A stretch of 64,000 nucleotides of DNA from the NCBI RefSeq assembly GCF_009601705.1, contig NZ_CP045687.1, positions 1,524,001 to 1,588,000 on the forward strand, given 5' to 3'. The translations under genes and the position numbers were made by a program. Numbering within the stretch: position 1 is the stretch's first letter; each line of letters opens with the position of its first letter. The stretch comes from Sulfolobus sp. E5-1-F (lineage in GTDB: Archaea; Thermoproteota; Thermoprotei_A; Sulfolobales; Sulfolobaceae). Shown here piece by piece: positions 38,957-49,689 of the stretch. The notes under the pieces are model-generated. The model did no database searches, had not been told where the DNA came from, and saw only the letters and a list, made by a program, of their open reading frames with translations.

Positions 38957-40210
38957 TTAGGTACCTGATTTCCACTGCTCTAAGTACTCTTTTTGCTCCT
39001 CTGATAACTCGTCAATTTGAATACCCATGGATCTCAACTTTATTCTAGCTACTTCATAATCTAACTCGATTGGCATATTGTACACTTTCTTCTCTAATTT
39101 CCCTCTATTCTTAACTAGGTGTTCTACAGCTAAAGCTTGATTAGCAAAGCTCATATCCATTACCTCGCTAGGATGACCCTCTGCAGCAGCTAAATTTACT
39201 AACCTACCGTCTGCTAGCAAGTAAACTCTCTTACCGTTAGGTAAAGTATATTCGTCAACATAAGGCCTTATATTTCTCACCTTAACTGCAGTCTCCTTTA
39301 ATCCTTTTACATCCACCTCTACGTTAAAGTGCCCTGCATTAGATAATATTGCGCCATCTTTCATGTTGAGTATATGTTCTACTCTAATAACTCTTGTATT
39401 TCCGGTAGCTGTTACAAATATATCTCCAATCTTTGAGGCCTCTGCTATGGGCAAAACATCAAAGCCATCCATTACTGCTTCAAGTGCCCTTATTGGGTCA
39501 ACCTCAGTGACTATTACTCTAGCACCCAGACCTCTTAGCCTATTGGCTATTCCCCTACCTACCCATCCGTATCCAGCTACAACCGCGATTTTGCCAGCAA
39601 TTAAGACGTTCGTAGCCCTGAGTATTCCATCTATCGCACTTTGCCCAGTTCCATATCTGTTATCGAAGAGGTACTTGGTATATGCGTTATTTACTGCGAT
39701 GACAGGATACCTAAGGATACCGTCTTTCTCCATTGCCTTAAGTCTGATGACGCCAGTTGTTGTTTCTTCAGTTCCGCCATAAATATCAAGTTTAGAACTT
39801 ACCTTTTCATGAATGTAAGCGTGCAAATCAGCACCATCATCCATTATAATATGCGGTTCGTGAATCTTTACAATACTTTCAATATTAGAATAGTAGTCAG
39901 CTTCATTTTCCCCTTTCCACGCAAATACGGAAATTCCTTCTTCTACTAAAGCTGCCGCTACATCATCTTGCGTCGAAAGAGGATTACTGCCGGCTAAAGC
40001 AACGTTTGCCCCACCTACTTTAAGAGTCTTAACTAATACAGCTGTTTCCTTAGTGACGTGGAGTACTGCAGATATATTAACGTCTTTTAGTGGTTTTTGC
40101 GACTCAAATCTCTTCCTTATTTCTATTAATGTTGGCATGTGTCTTTCTGCCCATTCTATTTGCTTTTTCCCCTCACTTGCGAGAGAAAGGTCTTTTATTC
40201 TGTAGCTCAT
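38957..40210 (-). CDS. ahcY: S-adenosyl-L-homocysteine hydrolase
   Basis: A 417-residue NAD-dependent enzyme that splits S-adenosylhomocysteine to adenosine and homocysteine, keeping the methyl cycle running. Motifs: [18 protein letters not shown], the active-site [10 protein letters not shown], the NAD loop [20 protein letters not shown] (about 212-231), GHFNVEVD and the C-terminal [21 protein letters not shown]. It lacks the C-terminal tail of bacterial and eukaryotic enzymes, as archaeal forms do. A single gene between a tRNA and a tRNA-Leu. Confidence 0.96.
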   Translation of the reverse strand: MSYRIKDLSLASEGKKQIEWAERHMPTLIEIRKRFESQKPLKDVNISAVLHVTKETAVLVKTLKVGGANVALAGSNPLSTQDDVAAALVEEGISVFAWKGENEADYYSNIESIVKIHEPHIIMDDGADLHAYIHEKVSSKLDIYGGTEETTTGVIRLKAMEKDGILRYPVIAVNNAYTKYLFDNRYGTGQSAIDGILRATNVLIAGKIAVVAGYGWVGRGIANRLRGLGARVIVTEVDPIRALEAVMDGFDVLPIAEASKIGDIFVTATGNTRVIRVEHILNMKDGAILSNAGHFNVEVDVKGLKETAVKVRNIRPYVDEYTLPNGKRVYLLADGRLVNLAAAEGHPSEVMDMSFANQALAVEHLVKNRGKLEKKVYNMPIELDYEVARIKLRSMGIQIDELSEEQKEYLEQWKSGT

Positions 40211-40285
40211 CGTAAGTTTTTTATCGAAAGAACATAAAAAGCTTAGGATTTTTCTTTGTTTACCTAAGTATACAAATTATATCAC

Positions 40286-40370
40286 TGCGGGGGGCGGGAT
40301 TTGAACCCGCGAAGGCCTTCGCCAGTAGGGCCTGAGCCTACCCCCTTTGACCTAGCTCGGGCACCCCCGC
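40286..40370 (-). tRNA. tRNA-Leu (anticodon CAG)
   Basis: Minus strand: acceptor GCGGGGG/CCCCCGC, anticodon stem GTAGG/CCTAC with loop CTCAGGC (anticodon CAG), type II variable arm, T arm GCGGG TTCAAAT CCCGC, discriminator A. No intron. It differs from the TAG isoacceptor at 10243 at only a few positions. Confidence 0.95.
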
Positions 40371-40399
40371 ATGTTAAATAAAGTGGAAGTTTTTGCTAA

Positions 40400-42060
40400 T
40401 AAATTATTACCATTATTCCGCAAAAAGATTTAGTGAAAACAAAGGATATGCCTTTGCTTGGAAACTTATTTTAGGGATCTCAGTTATTAGTACGAGTATA
40501 TATCAATTGTCAATTATTATGAGAAAGTATTTAAACATCAATTTATTAAATTCCATATAGTAATAGGAACTGTGGCTGGAATATCTCTAAGTTCAATCTT
40601 GGGTGTAATCGGTGAAATTATTGGGTCAATAAGTGCTTCATTTGATGTAGCACAGTAACAATGTGAGGTGATATTACTAAAAAACTACTATATGTATCAT
40701 ACAAGTAATAATAAAGTAATGATGAGATTTATCCAGCTATAGGTGTCGCCGAAAGAATCTCATCTACTGAGTATCAGGTAGTTCAAGAGCATATGAGTTG
40801 AAAACTGAGATTTTTAGACAAACATTTTGATTAGAACTGAGGGCATTGGATAGTTCTACTACGTTGGCGGAATTTTACCAACATGGATAGGTGACAGTAA
40901 TGTAGCAGTATATTAAGGTGATGCATTATTTAGGGGTTTAGTGAAATTATACTCAAAGGCTTGGGATACCTTTCTAAGCAATGGAGGAATTGGAATTATA
41001 TGATTACGAAGAATATCAACGCTTACTGAGTGGTATAATCCAGCAAGGTTTAAGTCATGCCATGGAGTATTAGGTACAATTTTGGATTACATAACTAAAA
41101 TTAGGAGGTTCTTCATTAATTGTAATTTCAAGTCTAGCACAAGAAATAACGCTTTCTCTTCCTAGTAGTCTACAGCAGTTAGTCTATCTTGGTAGTGGTG
41201 GCAATTAGTATGTGACAAAGAATATTATAGGAAGTTCATTAGGTGGAGAAAAATTTGACTTACTTCGTAATATTTTCGATTCGATATTCTTTCATTTATC
41301 TAGCTTTATTAGAGCAAGTAGTAAACGCGTTAGGTTTATCCGATTATCCAGCAACTACAGTTAATGGCCCAATAGATTTATTTTTAGATAATTGTAATCA
41401 GAATTCCAAACGACTATTGTGACCTGATTGCATTAGGAACCGAGTTTCGACCATTTATACGTGATTTTCAATTTAACGATATTGATGCTCCAATATTTGG
41501 TAGATTATTCTACGCTTCTTATTGCTTAGAATTTGGATTAGTGGGAGTCAAGTCTTTCTTTACAGAACTGTTAATATTAATAATCTTCAAGTTCAATTGA
41601 TTGTCTTGGATGTTGTTAAGCCTCCTATTTTACTGAAGTTAGTCCTATCAATTAAGCTAAGGAGTTGAATATAAGTGAGGGGTTTAATATACTATTAGAT
41701 GCCTTTAAGATGGTGAAAAAGGCTATTACTGAGCTTTCTACGATTTTTCCCATTGGCTACTGCAGAGTTAGGTGATTGGTCTGAAGTATCTTACGAAGAA
41801 GGATACAAGTAAGCTGAGCGAAGGGCTAAGGAAATACAAAACATGTATAATGAGGTGATATCTACAATATATAATGTATCGAGATTTATCCGGGTTTAAC
41901 TAGGAATTGGAAGGCAATGTATGAGCAAATGGTAAGTAACTATCTAAATAACATTTTACAAATTGCGAATCAGGATTGGAGTCTCAACGACCTAAAAGGG
42001 TTATTTGTTAAAGGGAGCTGCAAATTATTTATCATATAATTATGGGGTTTCATGTTAAAT
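40400..42060 (+). pseudogene. Heavily decayed coding region between two tRNA-Leu genes
   Basis: Plus-strand frames keep restarting as protein-like pieces separated by stops and frameshifts. Examples are VAGISLSSILGVIGEIIGSI with SASFDVAQ before a stop (about 40570-40658), GILPTWIGDSNVAVY then GDALFRGLVKLYSKAWDTFL (about 40870-40980), SSLIVISSLAQEITLSL (about 41110), and LTRNWKAMYEQMVSNYLNNI then LQIANQDWSLNDLKGLF (about 41900-42005). Together they suggest one or two large genes, perhaps of a virus or plasmid, now dead. No family recognised, no IS ends found. Confidence 0.55.
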
Positions 42061-42107
42061 TTTTGTACAGCTTCTTTTTCAGAAGATATAAGCAAAAGGA
42101 ATTATTA

Positions 42108-42207
42108 TGCGGGGGACGGGATTCGAACCCGTGCAGGCCTTCGCCAGCGGATCTCTTACTTGGGGGTCTTAAGTCCGCCCCCTTTGACCAGGCTCGGGCA
42201 CCCCCGC
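42108..42207 (-). tRNA. tRNA-Leu (anticodon TAA) with a 15-base intron
   Basis: Minus strand: acceptor GCGGGGG/CCCCCGC, anticodon stem GCGGA/TCCGC. The loop is CTTAAG, then the 15-base ACCCCCAAGTAAGAG, then A (canonical intron position). Type II variable arm, T arm ACGGG TTCGAAT CCCGT, discriminator A. An open frame at 42042-42263 that reads through it is an accident. Confidence 0.94.
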
Positions 42208-42296
42208 AATCTATTATACTGAGTTCACTTTTACCTTATATGTTTTTCCAACAAAAATCTTAATTATGTGGCATGTAATGAGTAAGAGGGAATATT

Positions 42297-42602
42297 ATGG
42301 TTAAACATTCGAGAGGTTATCGAACTAGATCAAGGAGTTTATTAAAAAAGAGTCCTAGAGAGAGGGGTGCAGTTCCATCTCTAAGTAGACTAATGGTTGA
42401 ATATAAGGAAGGCGATAAGGTCGTAGTAAAGATAAACCCATCAATACATTCTGCTATGCCTCATAGGCGTTACCAGGGTAAAGTAGGGAAAATTATTGGA
42501 AAACGAGGTAGGGCATATTTAGTTTCAGTCACATTAGGTGATAAGGAAAAGGTAATTATTGTTAGGCCAGAACATTTGATCCCTTTTAGTACTGGTGGGT
42601 GA
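42297..42602 (+). CDS. rpl21e: Large-subunit ribosomal protein eL21
   Basis: A 101-residue ribosomal protein: MVKHSRGYRTRSRSLLKKSP start, KEGDKVVVKINPSIHSAMPH, and HRRYQGKVGKIIGKRGRAYLV. Length normal. It opens a long plus-strand operon (eL21, RpoF, DUF655, KsgA, methyltransferase, TrmJ, eS1, GlmU-like), with 7 bases to rpoF. Confidence 0.97.
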   Translation: MVKHSRGYRTRSRSLLKKSPRERGAVPSLSRLMVEYKEGDKVVVKINPSIHSAMPHRRYQGKVGKIIGKRGRAYLVSVTLGDKEKVIIVRPEHLIPFSTGG

Positions 42603-42609
42603 TTAGTAT

Positions 42610-42951
42610 TTGTCATCTGTCTACATTGTTGAAGAGCACTATATTCCTTACTCAGTTGCGAAGAAGTTATTAAGCGATGTAATTAAATCTGGAGGTTCAT
42701 CTAATTTATTACAAAGGACTTATGATTATTTAAATAGCGTAGAGAAATGTGATGCTGAATCTGCGCAGAAGGTTGTTGAAGAGTTAAGCAGCATCATAAG
42801 TAGAGAAGATGTTAGGGCGATTTTAGCTAGTATCTGCCCTATTACACCCGATGAGGTAAGGAGTATTTTAGTAATGGATAGTAATAGGACATATACTTCT
42901 GAGGACATTCAAAAAATAATTGATATAATTAGGAAATACATTAAGAGTTGA
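42610..42951 (+). CDS. rpoF: RNA polymerase subunit Rpo4/F (Rpb4 homolog)
   Basis: A 113-residue helical protein that pairs with RpoE to form the stalk of archaeal RNA polymerase. [22 protein letters not shown] at the start, SRTYDYLN-type region [15 protein letters not shown], and the HRDC-like end [18 protein letters not shown] ... [12 protein letters not shown]. Start is TTG. It sits behind eL21 as is usual in archaea. Confidence 0.95.
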   Translation: MSSVYIVEEHYIPYSVAKKLLSDVIKSGGSSNLLQRTYDYLNSVEKCDAESAQKVVEELSSIISREDVRAILASICPITPDEVRSILVMDSNRTYTSEDIQKIIDIIRKYIKS

Positions 42952-42992
42952 GTTTTTACTTTTAGAATCTATTACTACTTAGGGAAGTAGAA

Positions 42993-43619
42993 TTGCAAAG
43001 AAAAAGGGTAGTAAAGGAGCGAGTAGTGTATGTTTTAGATTATATGAGGGAAGGTAATCCATTAGATAAACATAAGTTTCATAGGGATAAGCCTCTTATT
43101 CAAGCTGTAGGTGAGGATTACTTCTTATTGCTTGAACTCACTCCTCTATCTTATAATTTGGATTTCTTTCCAGAGGATAAGATCGAATTGGATTCAAATT
43201 CCAGTGTTAAGGTTGATGCTCATATTTCTTATGAAGATCTTACATCGGTATCTAAGGATAATTTGCCTAAGATTTTGCATAAAATAGTTTCGGAGAAAGA
43301 AAAAGTCTTCGTGGAGATTTTTAACAAGGCTGAACCATTGACGTTGAAGCTTCATGCGTTGGAGTTATTGCCGAATATTGGTAAAAAGACTTTAAGACTA
43401 ATTCTGGAGGAAAGAAGAAAGAAACCCTTTGAGAGTTTTAAAGACATAGAGTCGCGTATAGGAGTTAAGGATGTGGCTTCTATACTAGTAGAGAGGATAA
43501 TAAAAGAGATGCAAGGTGGAGAAAAATACTATCTGTTTGTATATCCTCTTATATCAGATGAAAATAAAAGATTAGAGCAACAATTCATTTACGTGGGTTA
43601 TATTGAAAAGCTAAAGTAA
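42993..43619 (+). CDS. DUF655 family protein (OB fold plus helix-hairpin-helix)
   Basis: A 208-residue archaeal protein. The N-terminal half is a beta-rich domain (VVYVLDYMREGNPLDKHKFHRDKPLIQAVGED is its family opening; only the first 20 residues are needed to see it). The C-terminal half has a helix-hairpin-helix ALELLPNIGKKTLRLILEER with a following FESFKDIESRIGV repeat. Likely nucleic-acid binding in translation or RNA processing, as it always travels with rpoF and ksgA. TTG start. Its stop overlaps the open frame of the next gene. Confidence 0.9.
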   Translation: MQRKRVVKERVVYVLDYMREGNPLDKHKFHRDKPLIQAVGEDYFLLLELTPLSYNLDFFPEDKIELDSNSSVKVDAHISYEDLTSVSKDNLPKILHKIVSEKEKVFVEIFNKAEPLTLKLHALELLPNIGKKTLRLILEERRKKPFESFKDIESRIGVKDVASILVERIIKEMQGGEKYYLFVYPLISDENKRLEQQFIYVGYIEKLK

Positions 43620-43675
43620 GGCTATCTCAAGTTTTTCTTATTGATAAGAGTTTTGTAGAAAAGTTTATTTCATAT

Positions 43676-44272
43676 GTGGATAATAGAATTAGACCTATTT
43701 TAGAGATTGGATGCGGAAAAGGAAATATTACTAAGCTTTTGGAACCAGATATTTGTATTGAATTAGACGAGAAAATGATAGATTATTTGAAAAATTATAA
43801 TCTTGTAATAGCAGATGCTAGATATTTGCCAGCATTAAGGGGTCAATTGGTTTCTTCTCTACCTTACCAGATAACTTCAGACTTTTTTAAAGAGGTAGTT
43901 AAACTTGACAATTTACGTAAGCTTACACTGATCTTGCAAAAGGACTTTGTGGATAAGATTCTTAATGACCCTACATATATCTCTTTTTTGCTTAATTATG
44001 TTTTTGATATACAGACTAAGGACGTAATTCCGCCAAGATGTTTTAGTCCTCGCCCAAAAGTCTACTCGATTATTACAGTTTTTAATAGGGTGAGAGAATA
44101 TAATAAAGACGTTGATAACATAATTTCATGTATCAGTAGATATAGGAATAAAACTTTAAAAAAGGCTTCTAAGTTGTGTGGGTTTAGTTCGGAGAATAAC
44201 TTAAAGGTGAGGGAATTTAAACCTTGGCAAGTGTTAGAATTATTGAATTCCGTGGGATTAAGTTATGTTTAA
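43676..44272 (+). CDS. rsmA: 16S rRNA dimethyladenosine transferase KsgA/Dim1 (start uncertain)
   Basis: Methylates two adjacent adenines near the 3' end of 16S rRNA. SAM motif ILEIGCGKGNITKLL, motif for adenine LVSSLPYQITSDF (usual NLPY is SLPY), and IPPRCFSPRPKVYSIITVF. The GTG at 43676 is the first canonical start, but the conserved N-terminal SQVFLIDKSFVEKFISYV is encoded just upstream in the same open frame (from 43607). There, GTA AGG CTA TCT would give xRLSQVFLID. True initiation is therefore probably at about 43616 with a non-canonical codon. It overlaps the next gene by 49 bases. Confidence 0.88.
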   Translation: MDNRIRPILEIGCGKGNITKLLEPDICIELDEKMIDYLKNYNLVIADARYLPALRGQLVSSLPYQITSDFFKEVVKLDNLRKLTLILQKDFVDKILNDPTYISFLLNYVFDIQTKDVIPPRCFSPRPKVYSIITVFNRVREYNKDVDNIISCISRYRNKTLKKASKLCGFSSENNLKVREFKPWQVLELLNSVGLSYV

Positions 44273-44841
44273 GTGATCAGACATATGAACCTTCTGACGA
44301 TACCGATATTCTACTTGATCTAGTAAAGATAAGTAAAGGTGATAAGGTCTTAGATATGGGATCTGGTTCTGGAATTTTAGGAATATGGTCTCTAATAATG
44401 GGAGGAAAAGTTACGTTTATAGATATAAATCCATATGCGACTATATCTACGTTATGTTCCTTAAAAGTTAATAATTTATATAACAGTCCAAACTATTTTG
44501 GTGTTCTAAATTGCGATTTACTATCTTGTCTTAGAAAATATGATTTTGATGTAGCTATTTTTAACCCTCCCTATTTACCAGTTGAGGAGTATGATGAATG
44601 GATAGGGTATAGTTGGTCTGGTGGGAAGGATGGAAGTAAGATTCTTGTTGATTTTTTAAAAACTGTAAAAGCTAATAGAATTTATACTCTATATTCTTCT
44701 TTAAGTGATGAAGATAAGATATTATATGCTATTAATAATGGAAGATTCAAAATTTCACAGAAGTATGAGAAGGTTATTGGGTATGAGAGATTAATAGGAT
44801 TAGAGTTGGTGAGGGAGAATGATAAGAGTAGTGTTAGTTGA
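44224..44841 (+). CDS. HemK/Mtq2-type class I methyltransferase
   Basis: A 205-residue SAM-dependent methyltransferase. SAM motif VLDMGSGSGILGIWSL near 40-55, FIDINPYA, and the catalytic NPPYLP in FDVAIFNPPYLPVEEYD. The NPPY signature marks enzymes that methylate glutamine, or adenine/guanine amino groups; archaeal members of this size act on release factor aRF1 like yeast Mtq2, probably with a small Trm112 partner. TTG start inside ksgA and a 23-base overlap with trmJ indicate translational coupling. Confidence 0.88.
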   Translation: MASVRIIEFRGIKLCLSDQTYEPSDDTDILLDLVKISKGDKVLDMGSGSGILGIWSLIMGGKVTFIDINPYATISTLCSLKVNNLYNSPNYFGVLNCDLLSCLRKYDFDVAIFNPPYLPVEEYDEWIGYSWSGGKDGSKILVDFLKTVKANRIYTLYSSLSDEDKILYAINNGRFKISQKYEKVIGYERLIGLELVRENDKSSVS

Positions 44842-45532
44842 ACCTGAAGGTGAATATAATATTGGTTTTGTGGCTAGATTATGCAGAAACTTTTTGGTTG
44901 ATGAACTATACATAGTTAATCCAAGGGCTAACATTTCTGAGGCTTTCAGGTTTTCCGCTGGTGGGAAAGATACTTTAGAGAAGGCTAAAGTTGTGAAAAA
45001 CTTTGATGAGGCTATAAATGACGTTGATATTAAGATAGCTACTTCGAGTATAGCAGATAATAATGGAGATATTTTAAGGAAATCTATAAGACCGTGGGAA
45101 CTATTGCCTTTAATTCAAGGTAAGAAAGTTGCATTAATTTTCGGCAGAGAAAGCGTTGGTCTAACTAGAGAAGAAATATTTAAATGTGATTTTCTTCTTT
45201 ATATTCCTGCAAATCCCAGTTATCCTGTTCTTAATCTTTCCCATGCTGTTGGCATAGTATTATATGAAATTTGGAAAAATAGAGAATTACTGAATAATCC
45301 TCAGACTCCTACAATTTCTGATCAGTCAATAAAATTAATAGACAAATATACTGAAATTCTCTATAAATTGCTTAAAAGATCTGATGATGATTATAAGATG
45401 TATATAGCACTAAAACGTGCAATAATAAAGGGAGTAAAGGATGAGGAAGAGGCTAGGGTCATCATACACTTTTTGAGAAAACTTTATACCAGAATACTCC
45501 ACAATGAAAAGGAGATGAATAATGTCAGCTAA
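44819..45532 (+). CDS. trmJ: tRNA (cytidine-2'-O)-methyltransferase TrmJ
   Basis: A 237-residue SPOUT-fold enzyme. VVLVEPEGEYNIGFVARLCRN is the N-terminal signature, VALIFGRESVGLTREEI (motif 2) and IPANPSYPVLNLSHAVGIVLYE (motif 3, the SAM knot) follow, and a helical C-terminal extension. Archaeal TrmJ of Sulfolobus methylates the ribose of C32 in tRNA (established for S. acidocaldarius). Overlaps both neighbours (23 and 11 bases). Confidence 0.92.
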   Translation: MIRVVLVEPEGEYNIGFVARLCRNFLVDELYIVNPRANISEAFRFSAGGKDTLEKAKVVKNFDEAINDVDIKIATSSIADNNGDILRKSIRPWELLPLIQGKKVALIFGRESVGLTREEIFKCDFLLYIPANPSYPVLNLSHAVGIVLYEIWKNRELLNNPQTPTISDQSIKLIDKYTEILYKLLKRSDDDYKMYIALKRAIIKGVKDEEEARVIIHFLRKLYTRILHNEKEMNNVS

Positions 45533-46148
45533 AGGAGGGACAATCAAGGATAAGTGGAAAATGAAGAAATGGTATAGTATAATTACACCTAAAGTTTTTG
45601 GAGAGGTTTCCTTGGGTTCTACACCAGCTTACGATGTAACTCAAACCATAGGGAGAATAGTTGAGACAACTTTATATGATCTAACCGGCGATTTCAGCCA
45701 AGTTTACGTTCACTTATATTTTAAGATTGTAAGTAACGAAGGAGATAGATTGATTACGAGATTTGTTGGACATGAACTCTCAAGAGATTACTTAAGATCA
45801 TTAATTAGGAGAAAGAGCTCTAAAATAAACAGTATATTTGATGTTACTACTAAGGATGGTTATGTAGTAAGGGTTAAGGGGTTAGTTCTAACTACATATA
45901 AATGTCATCAATCTCAAAAAACGGCGATTAGAAAAATAATTAATGAGACAGTATCTAAAAAAGCTAGTGAACTTACTTTTGATGATTTTACACAGGAGGT
46001 AATATTTGGAAGATTAGCTAATGAAATATTTGAAGCAACAAAGAAGATATACCCATTAAGGAAGGCTGAAATAGAAAAAACTAAAGTTCTAAAAGTACCA
46101 GAGAATTTAGGTAAACAAGTTGAAAGCAGTAGTGTTAGCAGCAGGTAA
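45522..46148 (+). CDS. rps3ae: Small-subunit ribosomal protein eS1 (S3Ae)
   Basis: A 208-residue ribosomal protein: DKWKMKKWYSIITPKVFGEV, LGSTPAYDVTQTIGRIVE, VHLYFKIV and GHELSRDYLRSLIRR are typical. The ATG at 45522 overlaps the end of trmJ, and its own end overlaps the start of the GlmU-like gene by 29 bases, one of the longer same-strand overlaps here. Confidence 0.96.
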   Translation: MSAKGGTIKDKWKMKKWYSIITPKVFGEVSLGSTPAYDVTQTIGRIVETTLYDLTGDFSQVYVHLYFKIVSNEGDRLITRFVGHELSRDYLRSLIRRKSSKINSIFDVTTKDGYVVRVKGLVLTTYKCHQSQKTAIRKIINETVSKKASELTFDDFTQEVIFGRLANEIFEATKKIYPLRKAEIEKTKVLKVPENLGKQVESSSVSSR

Positions 46149-47343
46149 AGGAGAGAGATTAGAACCAATAACCCATACAAGACCTAAACCTTTTGTTCCT
46201 ATTCTTGATACTCCTTTAATTTTAAGAAATATTCGAACAGTCAAGAAATATGTTAGTGATATTATAATTGTAATAAATTCTAGCCATAAAGAATACTTTA
46301 AAATGATAGAAGGTGTTAGTCTAGTTGAACAGACTGAAGGAAAAGGCACTGCAGCAGCCTTACGAGCAGCAGAGAAATATCTTGAGAGGAATGATGAATT
46401 TTTAGTTATTTATGGGGACCTTCTTTTTGAAGAAGAAGCAGTGAAGAAAATAGTGGACACTCAAGGAGAAGTGATTCTAGCTACAGAATCTAACGATCCT
46501 AAAAAATATGGCGTTATAGTTAAAGATTCAGAAAATAGACTAGTGAAAATAGTTGAAAAGCCTGAGAATCCTCCTTCAAAATTGATTAATGCAGGTATCT
46601 ATAAGCTTACCTATGATATTTTCTCATATATGGATAAAATAAGTTTATCAAGTAGAGGTGAACTTGAGCTTACAGATGCTGTAAATCTCATCGGAAATAA
46701 GATGAAGGTGGTTACATATGATGGAATATGGTTAGATATAGGAAGGCCCTGGGATTTGATAGAGGCTAATAAGGTCCTTTTAGACAAAGAGAAGGATAAA
46801 AATCTAGGTGTGATCGAGGATAATGTTAGAATCAAAGGCAAGGTAATTATTGAAGATGGTGTTTTAATAAAATCTGGTACCTATATAGAGGGTCCAGTTT
46901 ATATAGGTAAAAATTCTGTTATTGGACCTAATGCTTATATAAGGCCATATAGTGTGATAGGGAGTAACGTTAAGATCGGTGCGTTCAATGAGATAAAGGA
47001 AAGTGTAATAATGGAAAATACAAAGATACCGCATTTAAGTTATGTCGGCGATAGTGTAATCTGTGAGGATGTGAATTTTGGGGCAGGAACGATAACCGCT
47101 AATCTGCGATTTGATGAAAAGGAAGTTAAAGTGAATATAAAAAATGAAAGAGTAAGCAGTGGAAGAAAGAAATTAGGTGCAATAGTAGGCGCTCATGTAA
47201 GAACCGGGATTAACGTGTCCATATTGCCTGGAGTGAAGATTGGTGCATATGCTTGGATTTATCCAAGTGCTGTGGTAGATAGGGATGTTGAGAAAGGTGA
47301 GAAATTCATCCCATACTACTTAAGAAGGTCTAGCGGTAGTTGA
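46120..47343 (+). CDS. GlmU-like bifunctional sugar-1-phosphate nucleotidyltransferase/acetyltransferase
   Basis: A 407-residue two-domain protein. The nucleotidyltransferase domain opens MKAVVLAAGKGERLEPITHT RPKPF (positions 1-25) with DIIIVIN and VIYGDLLFEE. The C-terminal left-handed beta-helix (about 225-395) has hexapeptide repeats such as VRIKGKVIIEDGVLIKSGTYI. It resembles Sulfolobus tokodaii ST0452, which makes several UDP/dTDP amino sugars for glycan synthesis. It overlaps rps3ae at the start and the convergent YchF-type gene by 24 bases at the end. Confidence 0.9.
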   Translation: MKAVVLAAGKGERLEPITHTRPKPFVPILDTPLILRNIRTVKKYVSDIIIVINSSHKEYFKMIEGVSLVEQTEGKGTAAALRAAEKYLERNDEFLVIYGDLLFEEEAVKKIVDTQGEVILATESNDPKKYGVIVKDSENRLVKIVEKPENPPSKLINAGIYKLTYDIFSYMDKISLSSRGELELTDAVNLIGNKMKVVTYDGIWLDIGRPWDLIEANKVLLDKEKDKNLGVIEDNVRIKGKVIIEDGVLIKSGTYIEGPVYIGKNSVIGPNAYIRPYSVIGSNVKIGAFNEIKESVIMENTKIPHLSYVGDSVICEDVNFGAGTITANLRFDEKEVKVNIKNERVSSGRKKLGAIVGAHVRTGINVSILPGVKIGAYAWIYPSAVVDRDVEKGEKFIPYYLRRSSGS

Positions 47344-48546
47344 TACAATCTTTATTACATCATTATTCTGTAGTTGATAATTCTCTCCAACTCTCATTTT
47401 TCTCTTTACATCAATAGCATATAAGAAACCTTTTGCTAATTCGGTATGTATAGCATTAGCTAAATCTTTTGGAGTAGAACCTTTCTTTAAGAGTATTGCG
47501 TCCGGTAAAACGTTTCCATTTCTGTCAGTCAGTTTTTTCTCATCTTCTACTGGATACGTTACAATCATGTTTAATGCATCAAAGGTCGCAGTATTTATCG
47601 CTTCTTGTACCCCAGTACTTCCATATACTTGTAACACATTATTTCTAATATATTCTAGAGCGTTTTTTTGGTTCTCGTTTAATGGTTTAAGTATGGTAAA
47701 ATTATTATCACCTGGAATGTAAGCTATTATACCAGCCTTTGCTGCTTTTCTTAGAGCCATTTCTGATGCTGCGCTAGTTGGAATAACCCACTTATATTTC
47801 TCTTTTAATCTTTTAATATTATTTCTAGCTTGTGGTAGATCGCTCTTGTTTGCAGCAATTATCATTGGTTTACTTATTGCTCGTAAAGTTTTAGCAAATG
47901 CTCTTAAATCTTGTTCTGTCCACTGCATTAGTTTTAGGTTTTCCAATTTTGTAATTTTTAGGGTTTCAATAATATGGGATCTATTTACAGATATTCCGGA
48001 TAATTTACTTAGTAATGCATCTACTAGATCTTTTCCAGACAAATCTGTTGTTCTTGCGAATTTAGCCCAATCTTTACTAACAATGGAATAAAACCATTCA
48101 TCAAGCTCATTTTCTATAAACTTTATATCCTCTTCTGGATCTCTAGATCCAGGTTCTACTGGGACACCTTCTTCATTTGTGGATCCGCTCGCGTCAATCA
48201 CATGTATTAGTGCATCAGCTTGACGTAAATCATCCAAGAATTTATTTCCTAATCCTCTTCCTTCATGAGCGCCAGGTATTAATCCAGCTACATCTACTAG
48301 TTTTATTGGTATGAATCTGTAATCTTCAATACATATAGAATTTTTTGGATTACACTTCACATTGAATTCAGTATGAGCGCATTTTATTTTTACATATCCT
48401 ATGCCTTCATTTGGATTTATAGTTACAAATGGTCTATTAGCTATTTCCACATCTTTTAGCGTTGCTGCTGCAAAAAACGTACTTTTACCCACATTGGTCT
48501 TTCCTATAATTCCAATGGTAATCATATGTTCTGATTTAGTGGACAC
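47320..48546 (-). CDS. YchF/Ola1-type GTPase with TGS domain
   Basis: A 408-residue P-loop NTPase. G1 is GIIGKTNVGKSTFF (about 13-26), G3 LVDVAGLIPGAHEGRGLGNKF, G4 IIAANKSDLP. A helical insertion follows, and the C-terminal TGS domain (about 330-405) has VYPVEDEKK-like start and the LKKGSTPKDLANAIHTELAKG repeat. The archaeal members bind ribosomes or tRNA-like RNAs; role not firmly known. Single minus-strand gene between two plus-strand blocks. Confidence 0.92.
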   Translation of the reverse strand: MSTKSEHMITIGIIGKTNVGKSTFFAAATLKDVEIANRPFVTINPNEGIGYVKIKCAHTEFNVKCNPKNSICIEDYRFIPIKLVDVAGLIPGAHEGRGLGNKFLDDLRQADALIHVIDASGSTNEEGVPVEPGSRDPEEDIKFIENELDEWFYSIVSKDWAKFARTTDLSGKDLVDALLSKLSGISVNRSHIIETLKITKLENLKLMQWTEQDLRAFAKTLRAISKPMIIAANKSDLPQARNNIKRLKEKYKWVIPTSAASEMALRKAAKAGIIAYIPGDNNFTILKPLNENQKNALEYIRNNVLQVYGSTGVQEAINTATFDALNMIVTYPVEDEKKLTDRNGNVLPDAILLKKGSTPKDLANAIHTELAKGFLYAIDVKRKMRVGENYQLQNNDVIKIVSTTARPS

Positions 48547-48586
48547 ATTTATTAATTAGATGCTTAGCATAGTATTTTGAGAATAG

Positions 48587-49689
<1,103 letters not shown>

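Noticed and set aside
39363-39949. Two overlapping plus-strand frames of 139 and 102 codons inside ahcY
   Set aside because: Antisense shadows of the conserved S-adenosylhomocysteinase gene; no family look of their own.
40286-42207. tRNA-Leu pair as att sites of an integrated element
   Set aside because: The shared bases at the two tRNA ends are simply conserved between Leu isoacceptors; no partial tRNA copy or integrase gene was found.
42042-42263. 73-codon plus-strand frame across tRNA-Leu(TAA)
   Set aside because: Reads through the reverse of the tRNA (GGRDSNPCRPSPADL), a known false-gene pattern.
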